A program made the translations under genes and the position numbers. Below the pieces are notes generated by a model, which saw nothing but the letters and a program-made list of their open reading frames with translations, was not told the DNA's origin and searched no databases. A stretch of 64,000 nt of DNA, from the NCBI GenBank assembly GCA_947644595.1, contig CANSAE010000003.1, positions 164,631 through 228,630 on the forward strand. The letters are read 5' to 3'. Shown here piece by piece: positions 50,853 to 59,060 of this stretch; position 1 is the stretch's first letter, and each line of letters opens with the position of its first letter. Source of the DNA: an uncultured Clostridia bacterium. GTDB lineage: Bacteria > Bacillota > Clostridia > Oscillospirales > Oscillospiraceae.

Positions 50853-51710
50853 ATGAAAAAACAGAAACGAGTTTTGTCGGCCATCGCTGCGGCGCTGCTG
50901 CTGGTTCTGGGCCTTGCGGAATGGTACTTTTCCCGGCCCGGGCCCCAGGCGGACCTGGACGTGCATTTCATCGACGTGGGCCAGGGGGATTCCATCCTGG
51001 TGGTATGCAACGGCGAGGCCATGCTCATCGACGGCGGGGACAACGACGCCGAGGACATCGTGCCGGACTATCTGCAAAGGCAGGGCGTCACCCATTTGAA
51101 CTATATCATCGCCACCCATCCCCACGCCGACCACGTCGGAGGGCTGGATGCCGTGGCCCGGGCTGTGTCTGTGGACACGGTGTACACCTCCTGCGTGGAG
51201 TACGACACCAAGAGCTTCCGGGATTTCCTCACGGACGTGACCGCCGCCCACGGGGCGGTGGAGTTCCCGGAACCGGACAGCAGCTTTTCCCTGGGCGGCG
51301 CGACAGTGACGGTTTTGGGCCCCCGGACCTACAACGTCCCGGAGACCTGGAACAACACCAGCATCGTTCTGCGCCTGACTTACGGACAGACCTCCTTCCT
51401 GTTCACTGGGGACATGGAGCAGGCCGAGGAAGCGGAGCTTCTGGAAGCCGGGTGCGATGTATCCTGCGACGTTTTGAAGGTCGGTCACCACGGTAGCAGC
51501 ACCTCCTCGGGCTACCGGCTGTTGTACGAGGCTGCGCCCACCGCCGCCGTCATCAGCTGCGGCGCCGGGAATGACTACGGTCACCCCCACAGGGAGGCCT
51601 TGTCCCGCCTGAACGACGCTGGCGTGTCCCACATCCTCCGTACCGACCAGTCTGGCTCCATCGTCTTTCACAGCGACGGGACCGCCCTTACCTATACTAC
51701 AGAATATTAG
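50853..51710 (+). CDS. Membrane-anchored MBL-fold hydrolase (ComEC C-terminal-like)
   Basis: A 285-residue metallo-beta-lactamase-fold protein with an N-terminal membrane anchor (VLSAIAAALLLVLGLAEWYF). It shows VHFIDVGQGDSILV, THPHADHVGG (HxHxDH metal site), FLFTGDMEQAEE and LKVGHHGSSTSSG, as in the hydrolase domain of ComEC/Rec2 and related free-standing extracellular proteins. It may act as an extracellular nuclease or phosphodiesterase. There is no Shine-Dalgarno sequence, and the promoter position suggests a leaderless message. Confidence 0.85.
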   Translation: MKKQKRVLSAIAAALLLVLGLAEWYFSRPGPQADLDVHFIDVGQGDSILVVCNGEAMLIDGGDNDAEDIVPDYLQRQGVTHLNYIIATHPHADHVGGLDAVARAVSVDTVYTSCVEYDTKSFRDFLTDVTAAHGAVEFPEPDSSFSLGGATVTVLGPRTYNVPETWNNTSIVLRLTYGQTSFLFTGDMEQAEEAELLEAGCDVSCDVLKVGHHGSSTSSGYRLLYEAAPTAAVISCGAGNDYGHPHREALSRLNDAGVSHILRTDQSGSIVFHSDGTALTYTTEY

Positions 51711-51720
51711 GACTTGTACC

Positions 51721-53259
51721 ATGAAAAAATTAGCTGCATTGTTATTGACCCTCACTCTTTTGACCTCCGCCGCCTGGGCCTATACTCCAGCGGAAAAGGA
51801 GGCGGCGGACGACCTGTTCGCCCGGGGCCTGTTTTACGGCACGGACACCGGCTACGAGTTGGACCGGGACCTGAATCGTCAGGAGGCCGTGGCCCTGCTG
51901 GTCCGTCTGGTGGGCCGGGAAACCCCCGCTCTCAGCGGCAATTATACCGCCTCCTTCGCCGACGTGGCCCCTTGGGCCACGGGCTACGTGGGCTACGCCG
52001 AGCAGATGGGCCTGGCCGCGGGCTATGACGTTGGCACCTTCGGCGCTTACGACCCCGTCACCCCCGCCCAGTACGTGACCTTCCTCCTCCGGGCCCTGGG
52101 ATACAGCGACGCCGCCGGGGACTTCACCTGGCTTGATCCCTGGTCCCTGGCCGGAGATTTAAAGCTGGCTGTTTCCGGCGAATATACCGCCCCCCTCACC
52201 CGGGGCGGCGCGGTGCTATTGTCCCGCCGGGCTCTGGACCTGCCCATGAAGGGCACGGACGAGCCTCTGGCCGACCATCTGGCCCTGAACGACCAGAGCA
52301 AGCAGGACACCGCCCTCACCCCGGCGCAGATCTACCGCCGGGCGGCCAACGCCGTGTTTTATCTGGAATCCTTTGACGACGGGGGAGAGACCCCTCACGG
52401 CCATGCCAGCGGATTTTTCATCTCCAAAGACGGCGTGGCGGTCACCAATTATCACGCCTTGATCGACACCGCTTCCGCCAAAATCACCACCCGGGACGGG
52501 GAAACGTACCCCGTCACCCGTATTCTCTACGGCAGCATCCCAGATGATATCATCATCCTGCAGGTGTCCCGCACCGCTGAAAGCGGCCGGACCGCTGCAA
52601 GCTTCCCCTATCTGGAGTTGGGGGACCCGTCTTCCGCCCGGGTGGGCGACCCGGTGTACTCTCTGGGCGCGCCCCTGGGGCTGAGCGATACCTTCGCCTC
52701 CGGCATCATTTCCAGTCTGAACCGCATCACCGGCGGTCGGCCTTATCTGCAAACCACAGCCCCTATCTCTTCCGGCTCCTCCGGCGGCCCCCTGCTGGAT
52801 GCCAGCGGCAGGGTCATCGGCGTCACCAGCGCCTCCTATGCTGAGGGGCAGAACCTGAATCTGGCCACCTCCATCAACACCGTGCGCACCGCCCGCTATT
52901 CCGCCCCTGGAACGGCCTACGGCCCCTATTTTGCCGGCCGGGTGTACCATATCACCGCAGACCGGACCCAGATCACCGTAAAGGAAAATGAGACCGTCAC
53001 GGTCCTGGTGGGCTGCGACTATCCCTTCAGTCCCACGCTGCAGTATGAAAACAGCGATTTCTTCACCGTCTCCGCCATGTGGGGCGAGTGGACCGACGGA
53101 AGCCATGTGCAGCTGCACCTTACCGGCCTTGCCGCCGGGGACGCGGAGGTGGCCGTCACCTATTCCGACATCGACAGCGACGCGAAGCTGACCCTCTCCG
53201 TCACTGTGCTCCCCGGCGACCCGCCGGAGGAGACCCCCGAAGTGGGCGAGACAGCGTAA
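51721..53259 (+). CDS. Secreted SLH-domain trypsin-like serine protease
   Basis: A 512-residue exported protein. Signal peptide (residues 1-20, cleavage after AWA), about three SLH-like repeats (residues 24-178; FARGLFYGTDTGYELDRDLNRQEAV is the first), then an HtrA-like trypsin domain with His245 (TNYHALID), Asp275/276 and Ser354 (SSGSSGGPLLD), and a C-terminal beta domain. No PDZ domain is seen. The SLH repeats should bind it to cell-wall polymer. It follows the MBL gene by ten bases. Confidence 0.85.
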   Translation: MKKLAALLLTLTLLTSAAWAYTPAEKEAADDLFARGLFYGTDTGYELDRDLNRQEAVALLVRLVGRETPALSGNYTASFADVAPWATGYVGYAEQMGLAAGYDVGTFGAYDPVTPAQYVTFLLRALGYSDAAGDFTWLDPWSLAGDLKLAVSGEYTAPLTRGGAVLLSRRALDLPMKGTDEPLADHLALNDQSKQDTALTPAQIYRRAANAVFYLESFDDGGETPHGHASGFFISKDGVAVTNYHALIDTASAKITTRDGETYPVTRILYGSIPDDIIILQVSRTAESGRTAASFPYLELGDPSSARVGDPVYSLGAPLGLSDTFASGIISSLNRITGGRPYLQTTAPISSGSSGGPLLDASGRVIGVTSASYAEGQNLNLATSINTVRTARYSAPGTAYGPYFAGRVYHITADRTQITVKENETVTVLVGCDYPFSPTLQYENSDFFTVSAMWGEWTDGSHVQLHLTGLAAGDAEVAVTYSDIDSDAKLTLSVTVLPGDPPEETPEVGETA

Positions 53260-53268
53260 GGGGGCCCC

Positions 53269-54132
53269 ATGGAATATCTGCACTACATTGCCGGCCCGCT
53301 CATCGGCGCGGTCATCGGCTATTTCACCAACTATATCGCCGTGAAGATGCTCTTTCACCCCCACGAGGAAAAGCGCATCTTCGGCAAGCGCCTGCCCTTT
53401 ACCCCGGGCGTCATCCCGAAAAACAAGCCCCGCTTGGCTCACGCCATCGGGGAGGCCGTGGCAAACGTCCTGCTGACCAAGGAGGATATTGCCGGCCTCA
53501 TCACCGACGGCACCGCCCAAACAGCCGGTACCGCTCTGGTCACAGGCTCCGGCCTGTTTGGCGAGAAATCCCTGGAAGAGTTCGCAAAGCGCTGCGGCGC
53601 GGGAGAGCTGAACACCGCGCATTTGGAGCAGTTCCTCACCGACAAGCTCTGGGACGGCATCAAGTCCATGGACCCGGGCGCTCTGGTGGAGCAAAAGGCC
53701 CAGGAGATCATCCAGAGCAAGCCCATGCTGGCCCTGCTGCCGATAGACAGTATTTTGAAGTCCGTCACTGCCAAGGTGAACGAATACGTGGAGAGCGAGG
53801 ACTGCCGGGAAAAGATCGCTGGCGCGGTCCACGATAAGGTCACGGAACTCAGACAGGCCCCCACCGGAGAGACCCTCCGCTCCCTGGGCCTGACCGAGAC
53901 CGCCGCGGAGGGCTATATCGCCTCCATCCTGCAAAAACTGGCGGACACCTGCGTGGAGCCTATGCTGAACTATCTGAACATCTCCCAAATGATCGAGGAC
54001 AAAATCAACGGAATGGACATTCAGATGTTCGAGGACCTGGTGATGTCTGTGATGAAGACCGAACTGAACGCCATCGTGAATCTGGGCTTTTTCATCGGCC
54101 TCATCATCGGCGTGGTGAATATTTTCATATGA
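53269..54132 (+). CDS. DUF445 family membrane protein
   Basis: A 287-residue DUF445 protein (YheB-like). The N-terminus YIAGPLIGAVIGYFTNYIAVKMLFHPHEEKRIFGKRLPFTPGVIPKNKPRLA is the family signature; the middle is amphipathic and helical and the C-terminus carries a transmembrane helix (IVNLGFFIGLIIGVVNIFI). In spore formers some relatives affect sporulation or membrane integrity; no precise role is known. Confidence 0.9.
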   Translation: MEYLHYIAGPLIGAVIGYFTNYIAVKMLFHPHEEKRIFGKRLPFTPGVIPKNKPRLAHAIGEAVANVLLTKEDIAGLITDGTAQTAGTALVTGSGLFGEKSLEEFAKRCGAGELNTAHLEQFLTDKLWDGIKSMDPGALVEQKAQEIIQSKPMLALLPIDSILKSVTAKVNEYVESEDCREKIAGAVHDKVTELRQAPTGETLRSLGLTETAAEGYIASILQKLADTCVEPMLNYLNISQMIEDKINGMDIQMFEDLVMSVMKTELNAIVNLGFFIGLIIGVVNIFI

Positions 54133-54162
54133 TAAAAAACCACCCTTTCGGGTGGTTTTTTA
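54133..54162. terminator. Bidirectional terminator after the DUF445 gene
   Basis: AAAAAACCACCC-TTTC-GGGTGGTTTTTT, identical core to the one at 48615. It separates convergent genes. Confidence 0.9.
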
Positions 54163-54477
54163 TGTGTCCAAGCAGTCAATATCCAAATCATATTCCGCTT
54201 CGTCAAAGGCGATTTTTTCATCCAGATAGGCGTCCAACGGGTGATTTGCCTCCGTCAGAATTTTTTCTGCCGCCAGCAGTCCCCGCTGCAAAACCAGGTC
54301 CGCGGCCATGAACGCCCCCTGACGGTTCATCTCCAGGGCATTTTCCACTTCTCCCACTATCCGGAGGTATGCCTTTCCCAGCACCGTCTCCCAGGGGTTC
54401 AACTGTCTGTCCCAGACGCGGGACTGTTCCTGTTCCTCTTCTTTCCACAGTTTTTTAAATTCTTCTGCATAGCTCAT
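54160..54477 (-). CDS. Hypothetical acidic helical protein
   Basis: A 105-residue protein (MSYAEEFKKLWKEEEQEQSRVW...) with AAGGCGG upstream. It is helical and acidic, ends in AEYDLDIDCLDT, and has no transmembrane segment or known motif. It is divergent from a small ribbon-helix-helix-like protein across an AT-rich 105-base spacer, which could be a toxin-antitoxin or regulator-target arrangement, but nothing in the protein itself identifies it as a toxin. Confidence 0.6.
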   Translation of the reverse strand: MSYAEEFKKLWKEEEQEQSRVWDRQLNPWETVLGKAYLRIVGEVENALEMNRQGAFMAADLVLQRGLLAAEKILTEANHPLDAYLDEKIAFDEAEYDLDIDCLDT

Positions 54478-54582
54478 TTTTGTGCCGCCTTTTTGTATTA
54501 CAAACGTATTTCATTTGTATTGCATATAATGTAGCACATTTGTCATACAATTGCAATATAAAATGTTGTACGAGGAATGTGT

Positions 54583-54768
54583 ATGGCAAAATTTAAGATT
54601 CCCACAAATCCAATGACTACAAGCAAATCAATTCGTTTCCCCAATGACATCATTGATGCGGTGGAAGCCGCCATCCGGGGTACGGACTGCACCTTTTCCG
54701 CTTTCGTGATAGAGGCCACGCGGGTGGCGTTGGAAAGTCTGGAAGAAGAAAAAGAATGCGCGGAGTGA
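54583..54768 (+). CDS. Ribbon-helix-helix-like DNA-binding protein
   Basis: A 61-residue protein whose middle (TTSKSIRFPNDIIDAVEAAIRGTDCTFSAFVIEATRVALESL) fits a beta strand plus two helices of the CopG/Arc-like RHH fold. The ATG at 54583 is preferred over 54577, which touches the GAGGAA site. Its last codons form the 5' arm of the following terminator. Likely a small repressor, possibly of the divergent gene. Confidence 0.65.
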   Translation: MAKFKIPTNPMTTSKSIRFPNDIIDAVEAAIRGTDCTFSAFVIEATRVALESLEEEKECAE

Positions 54769-54786
54769 CCTCTGCGCATTCTTTTT
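54751..54786 (+). terminator. Terminator overlapping the end of the RHH-like gene
   Basis: GAATGCGCGGAG / CTCTGCGCATTC stem followed by T5; the coding end supplies the 5' arm. Confidence 0.8.
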
Positions 54787-54819
54787 ATGATTGCTGCGTA
54801 TCTTAGTGCGGCAATGCAA

Positions 54820-54852
54820 CCCCGTTTCTTTTGAGAGTAAAAAATGGGTTTA
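54820..54852. repeat. CCCGTTTCTTTT hairpin repeat, copy 2
   Basis: CCCCGTTTCTTTT, a diverged centre, then AAAAAATGGGTTT; related to the intact hairpin at 16413-16448. Confidence 0.45.
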
Positions 54853-54877
54853 AACCCGCGTGAAGTTGGCTATCCTA
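54848..54877 (+). promoter_or_regulatory. Possible sigma-F-type promoter of spoIIR
   Basis: GTTTA (54848-54852), 15-base spacer, GGCTATCCTA (54868-54877). This only partly matches the sigma-F -10 consensus; it is proposed because spoIIR is a sigma-F gene in Bacillus and no sigma-A promoter is seen here. Confidence 0.3.
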
Positions 54878-54906
54878 TGGGCATACATACCACGGAGGAC
54901 GGTCAA

Positions 54907-55506
54907 ATGAACACAAAACGGTTTTTCAAGACCTGGGAGCTGGCGCTGCTGGCGGCCCTTTGCATGGCGTGCCTGTCGGGGCTTTGGGCCAGTCGGACGC
55001 ACACGGAAATTGCCGATCAGATGATCCGGTTGCACGTGCTGGCGGCGTCGGACAGCGAAACGGAGCAGGCGGTGAAGCTGGAGGTGCGGGACGCGGTGCT
55101 GGAGGACCTGCGGCCGAAGCTGGCTGCGTGTACCGGGAAAGAGGACGCGGCGGCGGTGCTGGAAGCGGCCCTGCCAGCAGTGGAGGCTGCGGCCCTGTCT
55201 GCCGCCGGGGACCGGGATGTGACAGTGAGCCTGTCTGAGGAATACTATCCCACCCGGGATTATGACGGATTTTCCCTTCCGGCGGGGCGGTACACTTCAC
55301 TGCGGGTGGTGCTGGGGGAAGGCGCGGGCCATAACTGGTGGTGCGTGGTGTATCCGCCTTTGTGCGTTACCGCCGCGGAGGCGAGTCAGGAGGCCATCGA
55401 GACCCTCAACGCCGACACGGCGCAGATCATTACGGAAAGCGACGGCTATGTTGTGAAATTCAAGCTCTTGGAATTATGGGGTGAGCTCACCGCATGGTTG
55501 GGCTGA
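54907..55506 (+). CDS. spoIIR: Stage II sporulation protein R
   Basis: A 199-residue SpoIIR, the forespore signal that triggers SpoIIGA processing of pro-sigma-E. An N-terminal membrane/signal segment (WELALLAALCMACLSGLWA) is followed by the family motifs IRLHVLAASDSETEQAVKLEVRDAVL, YPTRDYDGFSLPAGRYTSLRVVLGEGAGHNWWCVVYPPLC. GGAGG supports the ATG at 54907. Its presence indicates a sporulating lineage. Confidence 0.93.
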   Translation: MNTKRFFKTWELALLAALCMACLSGLWASRTHTEIADQMIRLHVLAASDSETEQAVKLEVRDAVLEDLRPKLAACTGKEDAAAVLEAALPAVEAAALSAAGDRDVTVSLSEEYYPTRDYDGFSLPAGRYTSLRVVLGEGAGHNWWCVVYPPLCVTAAEASQEAIETLNADTAQIITESDGYVVKFKLLELWGELTAWLG

Positions 55507-55538
55507 ATGCGGGGCATACTAAAAGCGGGTGATTTGCA

Positions 55539-55712
55539 ATGAGTAAGAAGAAAAGCAAGCAGAAAAAGTCCATGGAGAACCTCCGGCTGGACCCGGAGGA
55601 GCAGCTGTGCCCCAAGTTTGACAGCGCGAGCATCGCGAAGTTCCCTGTGGCCGAGCCCGAGGACATGGGCGTGCGCGTAGTCGATAACTGCGCGGAAGAG
55701 CATATGATGTGA
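55539..55712 (+). CDS. Small basic-then-acidic protein after spoIIR
   Basis: A 57-residue protein beginning MSKKKSKQKKSMENLRLDPE, then CPKFDSASIAKFPVAEPEDMG and ending NCAEEHMM. GCGGGTGAT acts as ribosome binding site. Basic N-terminus and acidic remainder; family not recognised. The strong hairpin right after the stop argues that it is a real gene. Confidence 0.55.
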   Translation: MSKKKSKQKKSMENLRLDPEEQLCPKFDSASIAKFPVAEPEDMGVRVVDNCAEEHMM

Positions 55713-55750
55713 AAAAGGCAGACATCGGTTTTCCGATGTCTGCCTTTTTC
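55712..55750 (+). terminator. Terminator of spoIIR and the small gene
   Basis: Perfect stem AAAAAGGCAGACATCGG / CCGATGTCTGCCTTTTT around TTTT. Confidence 0.93.
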
Positions 55751-55794
55751 GGATGGTTGGGTTTGGAACCGGACCCTACGCAGTTTGTCTGTAT

Positions 55795-56493
55795 TTAAAT
55801 CTCCGAGACGTACACCACGCCATCCACGTCGGTCACCATGGTGGCGAGATCGTGGCGGGTGAGGTCCTTGTTTTCGATCTCCACGTTCAGCCGGTAGCCG
55901 GTACAGTCCTCCGTATCTGTGCCGAAGTGGTCGAAGGAATACACCTGCACCCCGTTTTGGTTCATCAGGGATAGAATCTCGCCTACGCGGACGCCCTTGT
56001 TCGTCTCTACGTACAAAAACATCTGCTTAGAGTTGCGGATATAGTGTTTATCCACCTTATGTAAAATTTCCAGCACCAGCAAAATGAGGGTGCACATCAC
56101 CAGCACGCAGCTGAAATAGCCCGCGCCGGCGGCCAGACCCATACAGGCCGAGGCCCACAGGCCCGCTGCGGTGGTCAGGCCCGTGACGTGGTTGCGGCCA
56201 GTGACGATGATGCTGCCCGCACCCAGAAAGCCGATGCCGCTGACCACCTGGGCCGGGATGCGCTCCGCATCCGCCGGGATGCCCCGGACGCACACGAAAT
56301 ACTCGCTGAGAATGATGGTGCCCGCCGCACCGATGCACACCAGGATATGGGTGCGCAGACCGGCGGCGTGTTGGGTCTTGCCCCGGGTATAGCCCACCAC
56401 GGCCCCCGCCAATGTGGCCGCCAGGAACCGCAGGACCATCCCCAGCAGGGTGAGGTTATGAACGGAATAGTCAAAATATTCTGCAAAGCTCAT
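55795..56493 (-). CDS. MgtC/SapB family membrane protein
   Basis: A 232-residue MgtC-like protein. Membrane part with LRFLAATLAGAVVGYTRGKTQHAAGLRTHILVCIGAAGTIILSEY and RIPAQVVSGIGFLGAGSIIV, GLTTAAGLWASACMGLA; the C-terminal 80 residues form an ACT-like cytoplasmic domain. The family is linked to Mg2+ homeostasis and ATP synthase modulation; the role here is unknown. Confidence 0.92.
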   Translation of the reverse strand: MSFAEYFDYSVHNLTLLGMVLRFLAATLAGAVVGYTRGKTQHAAGLRTHILVCIGAAGTIILSEYFVCVRGIPADAERIPAQVVSGIGFLGAGSIIVTGRNHVTGLTTAAGLWASACMGLAAGAGYFSCVLVMCTLILLVLEILHKVDKHYIRNSKQMFLYVETNKGVRVGEILSLMNQNGVQVYSFDHFGTDTEDCTGYRLNVEIENKDLTRHDLATMVTDVDGVVYVSEI

Positions 56494-56519
56494 GCCGCTC
56501 CGCTCCCTTCTTTTTAGTT

Positions 56520-57455
56520 TTAATACTGATAGCTTCCGCCGCCGATAAATTCCCGGAGGAGGCTGGAACTCGGTACCAGGGTCGGGTCAATGGCCTCAAA
56601 TTCCGACAGGGCGGGGACGATGCTGGCAAGCTCCGCGTACCGGTCCGCCCCCCGGGGGATCTCCCGGAACAGGGCTTCCACGAAGGACTTCATCACCGAC
56701 ACCTCGCACATGAAGGAGGAGTCGAACATGAGATCCGCTTTTTCCTTATAGGGGGAGATGTACTGCTTCTCGCCCCGGCGGACGTTGGCCCACATTTGCA
56801 GGGTATCGGCCGGGGAGGTGCCCCGAAACTGGTGGTCCCGCACCACCCGGCGGCACAGCCGCATCCAGGTACCCTTGAACAGCAGCGTTCCGTCTTGCTC
56901 CACGTTGGACCGGGCGCTGATATACAGCCGGAAGGCGGACGGCGCGATTTGGGAAAAGGTGTCATTCAGGGCGTGGATGCCCTCGAAAATTACCAGGTCC
57001 CCAGAGCGGTAGTTCAGGAAATTCCCGGTGTTCCGGGTCTGGGTCTGGGATTTGAAGTCGTACCGGGGGACTTCGATGGTCTTACCCTGCTCCAGGGTAT
57101 GGAAATGCTCGCTCAGCAGTTCCATATCCAGACAGTCCGGGGATTCCAGATCCGGCTTGCCCTCGGGGGTCATGGGGCAGGTCTCCGGGTCCACGGTGCG
57201 GAAATAATTGTCCAGGGCCACGGTATGGGTCTCCATGCCGCTGCGGTCCAGAAGCTCCTCGATTTTCAGGGCGGTGGTGGTCTTGCCGGAGCCGGAGGGG
57301 CCGGACAGGAAAATCAGGGGGCTGGCCTCGCTGTGCTCCCGGATGCGGGCCGCTGCCAGACGCAGCTTCAGTTCATAGGTGTCGTCACACTCCCGGAGAA
57401 AGTCCAGAGGGTCCCGCCGGGCGCGGTCGTTGATCTCAGTAAGTTGATAAGCCAT
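56520..57455 (-). CDS. Uridine kinase-like P-loop nucleoside kinase
   Basis: A 311-residue kinase of the phosphoribulokinase/uridine kinase superfamily. P-loop GPSGSGKTT (residues about 52-60), substrate motifs ALDNYFRT and PRYDFKSQTQ, then LVIFEGIHALND. It is longer than the canonical udk at 17723 and lacks its exact substrate signature, so specificity may differ. The ATG at 57455 lies within the end of hemZ with CGGAGAA as ribosome binding site. Confidence 0.83.
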   Translation of the reverse strand: MAYQLTEINDRARRDPLDFLRECDDTYELKLRLAAARIREHSEASPLIFLSGPSGSGKTTTALKIEELLDRSGMETHTVALDNYFRTVDPETCPMTPEGKPDLESPDCLDMELLSEHFHTLEQGKTIEVPRYDFKSQTQTRNTGNFLNYRSGDLVIFEGIHALNDTFSQIAPSAFRLYISARSNVEQDGTLLFKGTWMRLCRRVVRDHQFRGTSPADTLQMWANVRRGEKQYISPYKEKADLMFDSSFMCEVSVMKSFVEALFREIPRGADRYAELASIVPALSEFEAIDPTLVPSSSLLREFIGGGSYQY

Positions 57456-58914
57456 AAAATTCTCCGATCTTGTTTTTATCGGAACAGGTCTTTTCGATGT
57501 TCGCGATGTATTCGTTGGGGTACTTGGGGGCAAAGATGCGCTGTATTTTTCCGCCGGGGGCGGTGAGCTTGGTAGACCCGCCGGCGCCCATGGCAAGGAT
57601 GGAGCACAACTCCTCCATGATGCAGATGTTATACAGGTTTTCCTGCCCGGGGAGGGTCCAGCCGGTGTTCTCAAAGCCGCCGGCCATGTTTTTCTGACGG
57701 TAGAGGTAATAGGGCCGGTAGCCCGCCCGCCGCAGCACGGGGAAGGCGAAGTCCAGCATGGCGGCCACGTCCGGCGCAGCCGGGATCTCCCCGCCCTCGT
57801 CTTTGAGCCGCGCGCCTTTTTTCAGGGACAGGGTGTGGATTGTCACGTTTTCCGGAGACAGTGATAAGACGGCATCCAGCGTGCGGCAAAAGCCCGCGGT
57901 TGTGTCCGTGGGCAGGCCCGCGATGAGGTCCATGTTCACCGCCATGCCTCCCACGGTCCGGACCAGGGTCAGGGCATCCAGAATGTCCTGTGCGGTGTGT
58001 TTGCGCCCGATGGCGGCCAGCACTGTGTCCTCCATGGTCTGGGGATTCACGCTCACCCGGGTGATGCCGTGGCACTTCAGGACTTCCAGCTTCTCTTTTG
58101 TGATGGTGTCCGGCCGACCGGCCTCCACGGTGTTCTCCCGGAGCTTCGACAGGTCGAATTCCGCTTCCAGCTTGGAGAACAAAAGGTCCAGTTGCTTTGC
58201 GGACAGGGTGGTGGGGGTCCCGCCGCCCATGTACAGGGAGATAGGCTCCAGCCCCAGGGCCTGGACCTGCCGGGCAGTGGCGTCTACCTCCAGCAGCAGT
58301 GCGTCGAAAAACGGGTCCATGAGCTTCATGCTCTTTTCCACGCTCTGGCTGACAAAGCTGCAATAGGCGCAGCGGGTGGGGCAGAAGGGGATACCCACAT
58401 ATAAGCACACGCTCTTGTCTGTGAGCAGGGCCTGAGCGGCCAGGGAATCGTGGGCCGTGTCCACGCACAGGGCCGCCCGGACGGAGGACACGCCGTATTC
58501 TTTTTGAAATTCCCGCTTTGCCCGGGAATCGGTCAGGTCCCGGCGCAGGAGGTTCGTCATCAATTTTGTGGGCCGCACCCCCGTCAAAGCGCCCCACTCC
58601 GGGGCGGGGATGCCGCTGGCCAGCGCCGCCTTGTAAAACGACTGCCGTACCAGCCGCTGCAAAATGCGGTCCGTGACAAAGGGTTCCTGGGTGAGGCGGC
58701 TGTTTTCCGCCCGCACGGTCCCCCGGAAGGTCCCGCGTTGAAAATGCAGGGTGGTGGTCATGGTGGTGTACCGTTTGCCTCGGCTTTGCCTGATGACGAT
58801 ATACTCGCCCTCTCCCGGGGCCTCCGGATAGACGGGCCTTTGCCCGGGGAAGAGGGTCAGCAGAGACTGCTCCGCCGCGTATTGATAGGAATGTCCAATG
58901 AGAAACAGGTCCAT
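57436..58914 (-). CDS. hemZ: HemZ-like coproporphyrinogen dehydrogenase-type radical SAM protein
   Basis: A 492-residue radical SAM protein. Residues 1-150 form the HemZ-specific N-terminal domain (GALTGVRPTKLMTNLL), then YVGIPFCPTRCAYCSF with the CxxxCxxC SAM cluster, YMGGGTPTTLS, VEAGRPDTIT and VNPQTM as in HemN-like enzymes. I start at 58914 (MDLFLIGHSYQYAAEQ) because the upstream in-frame ATG overlaps the -10 box. Whether it makes haem or serves another anaerobic radical reaction is not certain. Confidence 0.88.
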   Translation of the reverse strand: MDLFLIGHSYQYAAEQSLLTLFPGQRPVYPEAPGEGEYIVIRQSRGKRYTTMTTTLHFQRGTFRGTVRAENSRLTQEPFVTDRILQRLVRQSFYKAALASGIPAPEWGALTGVRPTKLMTNLLRRDLTDSRAKREFQKEYGVSSVRAALCVDTAHDSLAAQALLTDKSVCLYVGIPFCPTRCAYCSFVSQSVEKSMKLMDPFFDALLLEVDATARQVQALGLEPISLYMGGGTPTTLSAKQLDLLFSKLEAEFDLSKLRENTVEAGRPDTITKEKLEVLKCHGITRVSVNPQTMEDTVLAAIGRKHTAQDILDALTLVRTVGGMAVNMDLIAGLPTDTTAGFCRTLDAVLSLSPENVTIHTLSLKKGARLKDEGGEIPAAPDVAAMLDFAFPVLRRAGYRPYYLYRQKNMAGGFENTGWTLPGQENLYNICIMEELCSILAMGAGGSTKLTAPGGKIQRIFAPKYPNEYIANIEKTCSDKNKIGEFYGLSTY

Positions 58915-58966
58915 AATGTCTGCGCATACTCCTATTTTGTCGTAAACTGATAAATCTGATTCAGAC

Positions 58967-58995
58967 ATTATACAACACTTTGTGAATTTTGTCAC
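58967..58995 (-). promoter_or_regulatory. Sigma-A promoter of hemZ
   Basis: Minus strand: -35 GTGACA (58990-58995), 17-base spacer, -10 TATAAT (58967-58972). Confidence 0.8.
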
Positions 58996-59002
58996 TACCT
59001 GT

Positions 59003-59031
59003 TTGCAAATGACCGGAAATTGTAATACAAT
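59003..59031 (+). promoter_or_regulatory. Sigma-A promoter of the PHP phosphatase gene
   Basis: -35 TTGCAA (59003-59008), 17-base spacer, -10 TACAAT (59026-59031). Confidence 0.8.
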
Positions 59032-59060
59032 ATAGAAAACAAAAAATGGAGAGACGTTTT

